Made by a program: the position numbers and the translations under genes. From an uncultured Eubacteriales bacterium (lineage in GTDB: Bacteria > Bacillota > Clostridia > Oscillospirales > Oscillospiraceae): DNA of 5,953 bases. The stretch's first letter is position 1; every line of letters starts with the position of its first letter. This document shows positions 1-5,775 of the stretch, piece after piece. The stretch covers positions 1-5,953 of the forward strand of contig UQWH01000083.1 of NCBI GenBank assembly GCA_900544705.1, in the 5' to 3' direction. The notes below the pieces were generated by a model that saw only the letters and a list, made by a program, of their open reading frames with translations, was not told the DNA's origin and made no database searches.

Positions 1-82
1 CCAGAATCACAAAATCCCGCAGCCCCCAGAGCCACAGATTCGCCGTGGCCTTGAGATTCTGCGGGTATAAATATTGTGTCAT
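1..82 (-). CDS. PrgI/VirB3-like conjugation membrane protein, partial (N-terminus only)
   Basis: Only the first 27 codons lie in the window, starting at ATG 82-80; the rest runs off the left edge. The visible peptide begins MTQYLYPQNLKATANLWLWG and continues into a hydrophobic stretch (DFVIL). Start, position and spacing match the small membrane proteins (PrgI or VirB3-like) that sit between the TrbL/VirB6-like gene and the VirB4 ATPase in ICEs of Clostridia. Such proteins are part of the inner-membrane mating channel. The ATG lies 14 nt after the stop of the TrbL-like gene. The upstream purine-rich stretch GAGGAAAAGAGAAAAG serves as a loose ribosome binding site, so co-transcription is likely. 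Family assignment is inferred mostly from context, since the diagnostic part is missing. Confidence 0.6.
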   Translation of the reverse strand, partial: MTQYLYPQNLKATANLWLWGLRDFVIL

Positions 83-96
83 CTTTTCTCTTTTCC

Positions 97-1002
97 TCAC
101 TTTCCCGCCGCTTTGGCGACGCTGCGGGTCAGGTTGACCGCCGTGGTGGTCGCGTGGACGACGGACATCATGTTGACCTTGACCGAGGTGTCAAGCCCGA
201 ACTGCTGCGCGATGCGCGGCACCTCGCTTGCCGCCAGCATGATGCCGAGGCCGAGGAACATGTTCGCCCGGAAGGTCAGCAGGCCGACGTACAGCAGCGT
301 CGTCTGCAAAAACGCCGTCAGACACAGCGCCACGACCTGCCGCATCCACTGGTTGAACCCATCCGTGTAGCCGCGCGGCACGCTGAAAAGATACAGACTG
401 CCGACTGCAATCTGCGTCAATAAAATGCCGCCGCGCTTGATGTTCGCAAAGAATAATTTGACAAAACAATAGAGGAACGCGGTCAGGCACAGCAGATGCA
501 CCAGCCCGATCTGCGAGCTAATGTTCCCCGCGAAAAAGCTGCCGACGAGCACACCCGTGCCGGTTTCGGCCAGCGTTTCCCTAGCGCTGCCGGAAAAGAG
601 CGGCACAATGCCGTTCAGGAACGAGCCTTGCAGCGTGATGCAGAATTTATACAGCGCAATGGGCAGCTCTCCAATGAGAGAGCAGGCGAAGAAGCCCTTC
701 AGGACATTCAATGCGGTCGTTTTGAGGTTCGCCCTGCCGGTCTGGTACTCGATTGCCACGTCGAACACCGCCACGACTACGCCGGTGGCGTACAGCGCCC
801 ACGCGAGCAGGCCGAACAGCCGAACGAAGGCCTGCACCCAATCCAAGTCGAAAATCTCGGTGCCGAGGCTGCCGATCTGTGCTAAAAACGCAGCCGCCGC
901 GCCGTAAATTGTGTCGTAGAACCAGCGGAGCATGGTGTCAAAAATGACGCTGGAGATGCTCTCGCCCAGCGTTCCGAGGATGTCACCCAGCCAACTGAAC
1001 AT
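97..1002 (-). CDS. TrbL/VirB6-like conjugal transfer membrane protein
   Basis: A polytopic membrane protein of 301 residues with about six or seven hydrophobic segments, for example around FVRLFGLLAWALYATGVVVA, GLVHLLCLTAFLYCFVKLFF and VALCLTAFLQTTLLYVGLL. Size, topology and position after a small two-helix membrane protein match the TrbL/VirB6-type channel subunit of Gram-positive type IV secretion in clostridial ICEs, possibly the group labelled DUF6045 (from memory). Its expected role is to form the membrane channel for DNA transfer. The open frame reaches a GTG at 1011, but that codon has no ribosome binding site. ATG 1002-1000 has GAGGTG at 1014-1009, six nt upstream, so I chose the ATG. 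The stop (TGA 99-97) is intact. The C-terminal region (residues about 240-301) is less hydrophobic. Family placement is from general resemblance and synteny, not a computed match. Confidence 0.8.
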   Translation of the reverse strand: MFSWLGDILGTLGESISSVIFDTMLRWFYDTIYGAAAAFLAQIGSLGTEIFDLDWVQAFVRLFGLLAWALYATGVVVAVFDVAIEYQTGRANLKTTALNVLKGFFACSLIGELPIALYKFCITLQGSFLNGIVPLFSGSARETLAETGTGVLVGSFFAGNISSQIGLVHLLCLTAFLYCFVKLFFANIKRGGILLTQIAVGSLYLFSVPRGYTDGFNQWMRQVVALCLTAFLQTTLLYVGLLTFRANMFLGLGIMLAASEVPRIAQQFGLDTSVKVNMMSVVHATTTAVNLTRSVAKAAGK

Positions 1003-1008
1003 GCCGCG

Positions 1009-1014
1009 CACCTC
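1009..1014 (-). promoter_or_regulatory. Ribosome binding site GAGGTG that sets the TrbL-like start
   Basis: GAGGTG (minus strand) overlaps the TGA stop of the upstream small membrane protein and lies six nt before ATG 1002. The longer GTG start at 1011 would begin inside this motif, so the ATG is favoured. The overlap of stop codon and ribosome binding site suggests translational coupling of the two genes. Confidence 0.6.
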
Positions 1015-1345
1015 ACAGGATGGACCAGAGATATAGCGGCGCGGTCAGCGTGAAAATGAGGCAGGCGAACAAAATGCAGGGCGCGGCCAACTCCAACTGC
1101 CCGTGCTTGCGATATTCAAAGTAGCATGTTGCGACCTTGACAAAAAACAGAATCGCCAGAATCATATCAATGACGGGAAAAACGACATGGTTGACGACGT
1201 TCTGAATCTGCGTTTTTGCTTCGTTCCACGTGCTTTCGATGGCGCCGGACACATCTCCTGCGGCGAGGACGGGCAGGGCGAAGGCGGCGAGGCTGAACAC
1301 CAGAATGCAGAGGCAGATTGCGGTTCGGAAAAGTTTTGTTTTCAT
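1013..1345 (-). CDS. VirB2-like small conjugation membrane protein (pilin-like, DUF3852-type)
   Basis: A 110-residue protein. Residues 1-29 form a classic signal peptide: basic MKTKLFR, a hydrophobic core, then LPVLA/AG as a likely cleavage site. A short polar stretch follows, then two hydrophobic helices (about residues 52-75 and 86-108) separated by the charged turn EYRKHGQLE. A signal peptide plus two helices is the layout of VirB2/TrbC-type pilin subunits. The next gene is the TrbL/VirB6-like subunit, as in clostridial ICEs. I recall the DUF3852 label for such proteins, but could not check it. The ribosome binding site AGAGG lies about 8 nt before ATG 1345. The gene starts 12 nt after the adhesin stop and ends one nt before the alternative GTG of the next gene, so it is mid-operon. 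It could instead be an accessory channel protein rather than a true pilin. Confidence 0.7.
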   Translation of the reverse strand: MKTKLFRTAICLCILVFSLAAFALPVLAAGDVSGAIESTWNEAKTQIQNVVNHVVFPVIDMILAILFFVKVATCYFEYRKHGQLELAAPCILFACLIFTLTAPLYLWSIL

Positions 1346-1357
1346 AGTTCTTTCCTC

Positions 1358-2767
1358 TCATTTCTCATCCTTTTTGCGTTTGAAGTACAGGATTCCGCAG
1401 GCGGCGAGGCCGCCGAGGGCAATGCCGCCCAGACCAAGCCAAAGCGTGAGGCTGCTCCCATCTCCTGTTTTAGGCGTTTCCGGTTTTTCTGGAATTCTCT
1501 CGTTCGCCATCTCAGCCTTGATGAGTTGTCCGTCCTCGGTGATTGCAAAGGCGTGCGGCGTCGTGTCGAGCAGATAGTCCTCCGGCGCGGAGAATTCCTC
1601 GTAGGTGTATTCGCCATAGCCGAGCGTGAACCGGGCAATGCCGTGCTCGTCCGTGTAGCCCTCGACGACGGTATTGTCCTCCGCATCCTTGATACGGAAG
1701 CCCGCATTCGGCAGAGGCTTGCCGGTAGAAATGTCCAGCTTTGTAAGCTCCAGCTCACCGGTGACGGGTTTGTTTTCCAGATTTCCGAATTCGATTACAG
1801 CGCCGTTCTCATTGATCTGCACTTCGTAGATCTCGTCCGACAGTACATATCCCGCCGGAGCTTCCAGCTCCCGCACAAGCCACACGCCGTAGGGAGTGTT
1901 CTCAAAGGAGAAGCCGCCATCCTCGGAGGATTTTGCAACCGCAAAGGCGGCATTCTCCAAAAACTCCATCGTTCCCTCTGCAAACAGCCCAAACACCGCA
2001 CCGGGGAGCGGCTTTTCCGTTTCATCCACCTTGATTCCGCGAATGCCGCCGCGAACGAGGCGGTTTTCTACCGTCTGTTTTGTGACCTCATTCCAAGCGA
2101 TTTTTATACACACAGGAACAGGCACGATATACCGCTCCGGCACAGCAATCTCTGCCAGCGTGTAATTTGACCCAACGGGAATATCCTCGAACACCGCAAG
2201 ACCGTTTTCATCCGTCTTAGCGCACACATCCACGGGCTGTCCGCAGTCCGCCGTGCCGGACAGCCGGAAGGTCACGCCCTGCACAAAGCCGTCCTCCGCC
2301 GTTTTGGTCACCTCCAGCGCGCCGCGCTTGAGCTGGTTGGAGAAGGACACCTCGGCCGTTTGGCCCGCCTTTACCGTGACGGTCTGCGGTTGCTGCGGCT
2401 CATAGAACGCTGCCGCATTCTCCGTCACGGTGTACACGCCGGGCACAAGATTCTCCAGTTGCAGCTCGCCGTTTGCATCGGTCGTTACGGTTTCATTGAA
2501 ATCGTCGCCGGTGACTGTAAAGGAAATTCCGGCGATCTTGCCGTCCTCGGCGGTCTTTTTGAACTTCAGGTTTCCATTCGACACGGTGAGCAGCAGATAG
2601 CCCTCCACCGGGTCATTCACCGTTTCGGCATGGAAAAACGCGAAAAAGCCTTGCAACTGCAAGGCTTTTTCGCGTGCATCTTTTTTGTACACATGATATG
2701 GCAAAGAACCGTAATTATGATAGAAACCCGTCAAGGGGGTGCAACTTCGATTTAGAGGGGGGTGCAT
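1358..2767 (-). CDS. SpaA/Cna-B-repeat cell-wall-anchored surface adhesin, 5'-truncated
   Basis: The open frame is 469 codons, but adhesin-like sequence is convincing only from about residue 60 (below about position 2590). Four Cna-B/SpaA-type repeats follow: about residues 67-145, 149-237, 242-332 and 336-424. Each starts with a Lys strand (KTAEDG twice, KVDE, KLDISTGKPL) and ends with a Glu-containing strand (YTVTE, YTLAE, LVRELEAPAGY, YTYEEFSAP), the pattern of intramolecular isopeptide domains. The C-terminus is a sortase signal: TPKTGD (431-436), a hydrophobic helice (438-461) and a basic tail (KRKKDEK). The motif has T-P-K-T-G in place of L-P-x-T-G. Relatives normally carry a signal peptide and large N-terminal adhesive domains; none is present. 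The only in-frame ATG upstream (2767) lies inside a G-rich repeat array with no ribosome binding site, and codons 31-44 are a perfect hairpin. I infer that the gene was beheaded and may not be expressed. The pilin-like gene follows after 12 nt, so it is part of the conjugation operon. Confidence 0.8.
   Translation of the reverse strand: MHPPLNRSCTPLTGFYHNYGSLPYHVYKKDAREKALQLQGFFAFFHAETVNDPVEGYLLLTVSNGNLKFKKTAEDGKIAGISFTVTGDDFNETVTTDANGELQLENLVPGVYTVTENAAAFYEPQQPQTVTVKAGQTAEVSFSNQLKRGALEVTKTAEDGFVQGVTFRLSGTADCGQPVDVCAKTDENGLAVFEDIPVGSNYTLAEIAVPERYIVPVPVCIKIAWNEVTKQTVENRLVRGGIRGIKVDETEKPLPGAVFGLFAEGTMEFLENAAFAVAKSSEDGGFSFENTPYGVWLVRELEAPAGYVLSDEIYEVQINENGAVIEFGNLENKPVTGELELTKLDISTGKPLPNAGFRIKDAEDNTVVEGYTDEHGIARFTLGYGEYTYEEFSAPEDYLLDTTPHAFAITEDGQLIKAEMANERIPEKPETPKTGDGSSLTLWLGLGGIALGGLAACGILYFKRKKDEK
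2638..2675. terminator. Perfect 18-bp inverted repeat, likely bidirectional terminator
   Basis: An 18-nt arm (2638-2655) pairs perfectly with 2658-2675 across a 2-nt gap, with an AAAAAGCC/GGCTTTTT core. On the plus strand it is followed after five nt by TTTTTT (2681-2686); on the minus strand it is followed by GTTTTTCC. This shape fits a rho-independent terminator usable from both sides. It lies inside the 5' part of the adhesin open frame, which argues that this part is not coding. It could alternatively be an inverted repeat linked to a mobile element end. Confidence 0.65.
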
Positions 2768-2810
2768 TTTTGATTTTAGGGGGGTGCAACCACGGCTTTA
2801 GGGGGGTGCA
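2734..2810 (+). repeat. Four tandem-spaced G-rich repeats (core GGGGGGTGCA), possible insertion-sequence end
   Basis: The core occurs at 2734-2743 (AGGGGGTGCA, one mismatch), 2757-2766, 2779-2788 and 2801-2810, so starts are 23, 22 and 22 nt apart. The last two share the extended form TTTAGGGGGGTGCA, and the second has TTTAGAGGGGGGTGCA. Spacing near two helical turns places each core on one face of the DNA, as for an array bound by a transposase or regulator. Multiple subterminal repeats are known for IS21-family ends, which is one candidate. No transposase gene is in the window, so the host element is not identified. On the minus strand the units read TGCACCCCCC and the ATG of the adhesin open frame falls in one of them. 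Confidence 0.6.
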
Positions 2811-2837
2811 TTACTCTACCCGTGGGGACAGCAATAA

Positions 2838-2861
2838 ACCGCAGGCGGTGAAACCTGCGGT
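2838..2861 (-). terminator. Hairpin after the recombinase remnant, possible terminator
   Basis: An 8-bp perfect stem (ACCGCAGG at 2838-2845 with CCTGCGGT at 2854-2861) has an 8-nt loop. On the minus strand it begins about 20 nt past the recombinase stop (TAA 2884-2882) and is followed by TTATTGCTG, a weak T-rich tail. It is placed to terminate the recombinase transcript. The tail is poor, so function is uncertain. Confidence 0.45.
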
Positions 2862-2881
2862 CTTGTCATGTTTGTAGGGAG

Positions 2882-3397
2882 TTACGCCTCGATTTCTGTG
2901 CCGCCCTGGAATTTGAAGGTCATTCGCCCGTCGACGTGGACGGTTACCGTGTCGATAATGGTCAGCCAGAGCTTTTCGTCAAACTCGGTGAGGGCATCCA
3001 ATTCCTGCGCCTCGAACATAAATGCTCCGATGGCTTCTGCCTGGGCTTCCCGTTCAGCCTTTGTGGTGCGGAGTTGCTCAAGCTGTGCCTTGGCTTTTTC
3101 GTACCGCTCCACAAACCCATTGTACCGGGCGGTGTACTCCTCCTGGTTCTGCGCCGTTTGCGAATTCTCTGCAATGCAGCGTTTTGTGAGTTCGGTTACA
3201 ACTTCGATCTCCTCAAGCAGACTCTCAATTTCTGTATCAATGCCTGTACAGTCTGTCAGGGTGGCTTGCATCAGACGGCAGTCCTCAAGGATGCCGTCCT
3301 TGCTGTCGATAATGGCGTTGAGGGCGGTCACGAACCGCGCTTTAATGGTTTCCTCGTTCAGATGCGGCGTTTCGCATTTGTGCTCACCCTTGAATTG
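2882..3397 (-). pseudogene. Large serine recombinase, C-terminal fragment
   Basis: 171 codons are readable, with the natural stop TAA at 2884-2882. The segment starts with the second half of a zinc-ribbon-like domain (FKGEHKCETPHLNEETIK). A long charged helical stretch follows, rich in Glu, Lys and Gln (about residues 30-125), like the coiled coil of large serine recombinases. The end (FDEKLWLTIIDTVTVHVDGR, then FKFQGGTEIEA) matches the C-terminal motif of TnpX/TndX-type recombinases of clostridial ICEs. These enzymes excise and insert the element by a serine-phosphodiester mechanism. The catalytic N-terminal resolvase domain, the recombinase domain and the first Cys pair of the ribbon are missing, so the fragment cannot be active. 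A GTG at 3331 could give a 149-residue product, but homology continues upstream of it to about 3397, so it is not a true start. The loss coincides with the neighbour's truncation at about 3390-3400. Confidence 0.8.
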
Positions 3398-3399
3398 CC

Positions 3400-3729
3400 G
3401 AGCTTGAAGCGCTGAACCAGCAGCTTGCCGAAAAAGGCGGCGCGGTAGTCGGGATCAACTCGTTTACTCTGGACGGCGACGAAACGGCGATCGCGGAGGC
3501 GAAGGAAATTCTGGCCAAAAAGGGCGTGTCCTACAAAAACGTCTGGTTTGATTCGAATAGTGACGCCGGAGCGTTCACCTCCGGGCTGTTCTCCTACCCC
3601 ACGACCTATGTTGTTGACAAGAACGGCAACATTGTAGGCGAGCCGATCGTCGGTGCGATAACCTCCGAGAAGCAGGCGCAGACGCTGCAAAAGCTGATCG
3701 ATCAGGCCATTGCAAACAGCAAGGGCTGA
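3400..3729 (+). pseudogene. TlpA/thioredoxin-fold protein, C-terminal fragment
   Basis: 109 codons ending at TGA 3727-3729. The order is a helix (ELEALNQQLAEKGG), a strand (AVVGINSF), a helix (AIAEAKEILAKKG), then SYPTTYVVDKNGNIVGE with the cis-proline (P of YPTT) and final beta-hairpin, and the closing helix (AQTLQKLIDQAIANSKG). This is the C-terminal half of a TlpA/ResA/redoxin-type thiol-disulfide protein, usually exported and membrane-tethered. The CxxC active site and the signal or lipoprotein sequence are absent. Reading back, the frame meets TGA at 3391-3393, so homology ends at the recombinase junction. GTG 3526 could start a short product that could not be an active thioredoxin. Its downstream end meets the tetR gene convergently, with a shared hairpin. 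Confidence 0.75.
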
Positions 3730-3740
3730 TAAAATCACGA

Positions 3741-3767
3741 CAGGCGGGGGCGGACAGCCCCCGCCTG
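3741..3767. terminator. Hairpin between convergent tlpA fragment and tetR, likely terminator
   Basis: A perfect 11-bp GC-rich stem (CAGGCGGGGGC at 3741-3751 with 3757-3767) with a 5-nt loop. It lies 11 nt after the tlpA stop and 8 nt after the tetR stop on the other strand. On the minus strand the tail is TCGTGATTTTATC, modestly T-rich; on the plus strand no T-run follows. It is placed to end the tetR transcript and perhaps both. Confidence 0.6.
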
Positions 3768-3775
3768 AACCCGGC

Positions 3776-4330
3776 TCAGGGTCTCCCCAACAGGGAAAGG
3801 CTGCCCTTCGCCACCCGGCTGACAAAGCGGATCATGTCCTCCTTGTCATACCGGTCGTAGCCCTCCACGACAACATGCATCAAGCCGTTTGACAGGTGGA
3901 TGTACATCATCTCAAGCTCCGCCTCCCCGGCCATGGGCAGCTCCTTTTGCCAGTAGGCAATGCTGTCCTTCTTGGCCAGCGCGATCATGCGCTTGAGAAC
4001 CGTCGAGCTTGTATTTCCGAGGATCAGGGCCCTGCAGGCCTCCTGATTGCGATCGATCATATCGTATATGGCTTCAATCAGCGCCGTAACATCAAATGAG
4101 CTTATGTAACGCAGGGACTGTTCAAATGCGTCGATAAGCTCATTTTCAATGCTCTCCAGCAGCGCAAAGCAATCCCTGTAATGCGCGTAGAAGGTTGCCC
4201 GGTTCAGCTGCGCCAGCTCGCACACCTCCTTTACGGTAATTTTATTGACCGGCTTCTCCTTCAGCAGCTTCAGCAGGGCTTGCTTGAGCACAAGCTGTGT
4301 ATACCGCTTTCTTGCGTCCGTTTTCTCCAT
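3776..4330 (-). CDS. TetR/AcrR-family transcriptional regulator
   Basis: 184 residues, a normal size for the family. Residues about 12-60 form the TetR DNA-binding domain: LVLKQALLKLLKEKPVNKIT, then the helix-turn-helix VKEVCELAQLNRATFYAHYRD with the typical FYxHY-type ending. The rest is an all-helical ligand-binding and dimerisation domain whose sequence does not reveal the effector. ATG 4330-4328 has GGAGG about 8 nt upstream. The gene is divergent from the dehydrogenase gene across 171 bp that contains inverted repeats, the usual layout of a TetR repressor controlling its neighbour and itself. Regulation of that neighbour is inferred from layout. The gene looks intact, and its TGA stop is 8 nt from the hairpin shared with the tlpA fragment. 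Confidence 0.9.
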   Translation of the reverse strand: MEKTDARKRYTQLVLKQALLKLLKEKPVNKITVKEVCELAQLNRATFYAHYRDCFALLESIENELIDAFEQSLRYISSFDVTALIEAIYDMIDRNQEACRALILGNTSSTVLKRMIALAKKDSIAYWQKELPMAGEAELEMMYIHLSNGLMHVVVEGYDRYDKEDMIRFVSRVAKGSLSLLGRP

Positions 4331-4354
4331 TCATAATTCCTCCAAAAAAAGTTT

Positions 4355-4370
4355 ACAAAGTTTGTCGACA
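4355..4370. promoter_or_regulatory. Overlapping palindromes near the tetR start, candidate operator
   Basis: ACAAAGTTTGT (4355-4365) is an 11-nt palindrome centred on G4360, and TGTCGACA (4363-4370) is a perfect 8-bp palindrome overlapping it. They lie 25-40 bp upstream of the tetR start codon, where a repressor site for autoregulation is expected. A weak tetR promoter could lie here (TTCAGA, 17 nt, TAAACT on the minus strand, -10 at 4350-4355). Confidence 0.35.
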
Positions 4371-4403
4371 CATCTGAATGATATGTTGTCTTTCTTTCAG
4401 ATG
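4371..4403. promoter_or_regulatory. Inverted repeat CATCTGAA / TTCAGATG, candidate TetR operator
   Basis: Perfect 8-bp arms at 4371-4378 and 4396-4403, separated by 17 nt. They lie in the shared tetR/dehydrogenase control region, upstream of the plus-strand -35 and overlapping the proposed tetR -35. The arms are more widely spaced than a typical single TetR operator, so this could also be two half-sites or a chance repeat. Confidence 0.35.
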
Positions 4404-4418
4404 GGCTGCGAGTGCCGA

Positions 4419-4447
4419 TTGCTTTTCGTTCTCTCATCCAGTATACT
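4419..4447 (+). promoter_or_regulatory. Candidate sigma-A promoter for the dehydrogenase gene
   Basis: TTGCTT at 4419-4424, a 17-nt spacer, and TATACT at 4442-4447 (five of six matches to TATAAT). This is well placed to drive the dehydrogenase, whose start is 54 nt past the -10. The -35 is weak, with only TTG conserved. Confidence 0.5.
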
Positions 4448-4487
4448 ATAAATGTGAAAGATAATCAACACTTGTGTGGCTATCTCT

Positions 4488-4493
4488 AGGAGG
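4488..4493 (+). promoter_or_regulatory. Ribosome binding site AGGAGG that sets the dehydrogenase start
   Basis: AGGAGG at 4488-4493 is 8 nt before ATG 4502-4504. An in-frame GTG at 4493 overlaps the motif itself, so the ATG is the likely start and the three longer codons are discarded. Confidence 0.75.
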
Positions 4494-4501
4494 TGTTCTG
4501 T

Positions 4502-5560
4502 ATGTACAGCAGATATTTGATTACCGGAGCTTCCGGATTTCTCGGTCGTGCAGTTATTGAGGAGCTGGTGCGTCGCAGTGCCCGGATAGACGCATTGGTG
4601 CTGCCTGATGACCCCTGTGCGGCTTTGCTCCCGAAGGAGGCTCATACGGTCATCGGCGATGTATGCGAGGAGGACTCGCTTGCGCGGTTTTTTGCAGACG
4701 CCGACGGCGGCACCTGTGTCATTCACTGCGCCGGTGTGATCTCCGTCGCGTCCAGAGCCGGTTCCAGGCTCTATCAGGTCAACGTCGGCGGCACCGGCAA
4801 GGTCATCCGGCAATGCCTGGAGCATCAGATCGGAAAATTGATCTATGTCAGCTCCGTCCATGCCATACCGGAAAAGCCGAAAAGCTGCGTCATGACGGAA
4901 GCTTGCACGTTTTCTCCGGGGCTTGTAGACGGCGATTACGCCAAAAGCAAAGCGGCCGCGACCGAAATGGCCTTTGACGCAGCCGCGCGGGGGCTTAACG
5001 TCAGCGTCGTTTTCCCCTCCGGAATAATCGGCCCCGGTGATGTGGCGGGCGGAAGCTTTACCTCGATGGCGCAGGCCTTTCTTTCCGGCAAGCTGCCCTT
5101 TGCCGTGCGCGGCGGGTATGATTTTGTGGATGTGCGGGATGTGGCAAAGGGCATCCTCGCCTGCTCGGAGGGCGGCGAGCCGGGCAGGGGCTACATTCTG
5201 TCCGGGCATTACATCACCATTTCCGGAATGCTGCGCCGGATCGGAAAGGCGGCACGGCTGATCTATCGCCCCCTCTGTCTGCCGTTAAGGCTTGCAAGGC
5301 TCGCAGCGCCGTACTATGAGCGCCGCTGCCTGAAGGAGAAGAAGCCGCTTTTCTTTACGCCGTACTCCATTGCAGTCCTCGGCTCAAACGGGCGGTTCTC
5401 CCACAGCGCCGCAACGGAGCGGTTTGCCTATCGTCCGCGTCCGATCGAACAGACCTTGCAGGATATGACCGCTTGGCTTGTCGGCCAAAGGGCCGCAGCC
5501 GGCACGCCTTTCAGGGGCGCTCTGCTTCGGTCAAGGGGCGTTTGTCAGGTCAAGGGCTGA
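4502..5560 (+). CDS. NAD(P)-dependent epimerase/dehydratase, extended short-chain dehydrogenase
   Basis: 352 residues from ATG 4502, cytosolic, with a Rossmann fold and no signal peptide. Residues 9-15 are GASGFLG, the GxxGxxG nucleotide-binding motif. IGDV (51-54) and HCAG (75-78) are the usual cofactor-site strands. Catalytic candidates are S117-S118 (YVSS) and Y146xxxK150 (YAKSK). FVDVRDVA (208-215) is typical of extended dehydrogenases of the dihydroflavonol-4-reductase/3-beta-hydroxysteroid type. These catalyse NAD(P)-linked oxidation, reduction or epimerisation of sugars, ketones or sterols; the substrate cannot be read from the sequence. The divergent TetR gene suggests repression until an inducer appears. 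Homology-like sequence fades after about residue 327 (DMTAWLVGQ), and the last 25 residues look like a low-complexity Arg/Gly/Ala tail, close to where accessory DNA resumes. The 3' end could therefore be altered. Confidence 0.85.
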   Translation: MYSRYLITGASGFLGRAVIEELVRRSARIDALVLPDDPCAALLPKEAHTVIGDVCEEDSLARFFADADGGTCVIHCAGVISVASRAGSRLYQVNVGGTGKVIRQCLEHQIGKLIYVSSVHAIPEKPKSCVMTEACTFSPGLVDGDYAKSKAAATEMAFDAAARGLNVSVVFPSGIIGPGDVAGGSFTSMAQAFLSGKLPFAVRGGYDFVDVRDVAKGILACSEGGEPGRGYILSGHYITISGMLRRIGKAARLIYRPLCLPLRLARLAAPYYERRCLKEKKPLFFTPYSIAVLGSNGRFSHSAATERFAYRPRPIEQTLQDMTAWLVGQRAAAGTPFRGALLRSRGVCQVKG

Positions 5561-5634
5561 GCGGGGCGGCTTAATCCGATCTCCGCCGTCTGGGAGCGCT
5601 TCATGCCGAGCTCCGACGATCCCATAGCCCGCCC

Positions 5635-5775
5635 TCACAGCCGCCTCAGCGGCGCAGCGCCAAGCTGCTCGATGGTGATTTTGCCGTCCTCCGCCGTAAA
5701 TTGCAGAATGGCTTCAAGGTCGATGCCCGACTCCTCCAATACTTCGGGCGGGACGGTCAGTGCGGTGTGCTTCAT
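5635..5775 (-). CDS. Small AbrB/SpoVT-like protein
   Basis: A 46-residue reading frame from ATG 5775-5773 to TGA 5637-5635. It reads MKHTALTVPPEVLEESGIDL, then AILQFTAEDGKITIEQL and a short tail. The pattern (beta strand, PPEVLEESGID, then a strand and a GKITIE strand) resembles the swapped-hairpin AbrB/SpoVT/MazE fold of small DNA-binding and antitoxin-like proteins, though it is short and the match is by eye. The ATG shares its bases with the upstream gene's TGA stop (ATGA overlap), so translation is probably coupled. A purine-rich AAGGAG lies 11 nt upstream. An in-frame ATG at 5796 would add 7 residues, but the shorter start has the coupling. It may be an accessory-element regulator. Confidence 0.55.
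   Translation of the reverse strand: MKHTALTVPPEVLEESGIDLEAILQFTAEDGKITIEQLGAAPLRRL

Noticed and set aside
496..907. Two plus-strand frames of about 128 codons
   Set aside because: They are antisense to the TrbL-like membrane protein and have shadow-type composition rich in Arg, Pro and Ala.
1103..2170. A 355-codon open frame on the plus strand
   Set aside because: It lies opposite the adhesin and pilin-like genes, which have clear Cna-B repeats, a sortase signal and a signal peptide. The plus-strand product has no recognisable domain and is a GC-rich shadow.
2734..2810. Possible CRISPR array
   Set aside because: The repeat core is only about 10 bp, spacers are about 12 bp, and there are four units with no cas gene. 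This is far from CRISPR geometry.
3358..3825. A 155-codon open frame on the minus strand across the tlpA fragment
   Set aside because: It is antisense to TlpA homology, crosses the junction and the hairpin, and shows no family resemblance.
4397..5209. A 270-codon open frame on the minus strand
   Set aside because: It lies opposite the dehydrogenase, whose GxxGxxG and YxxxK motifs and ribosome binding site establish the plus strand as coding.
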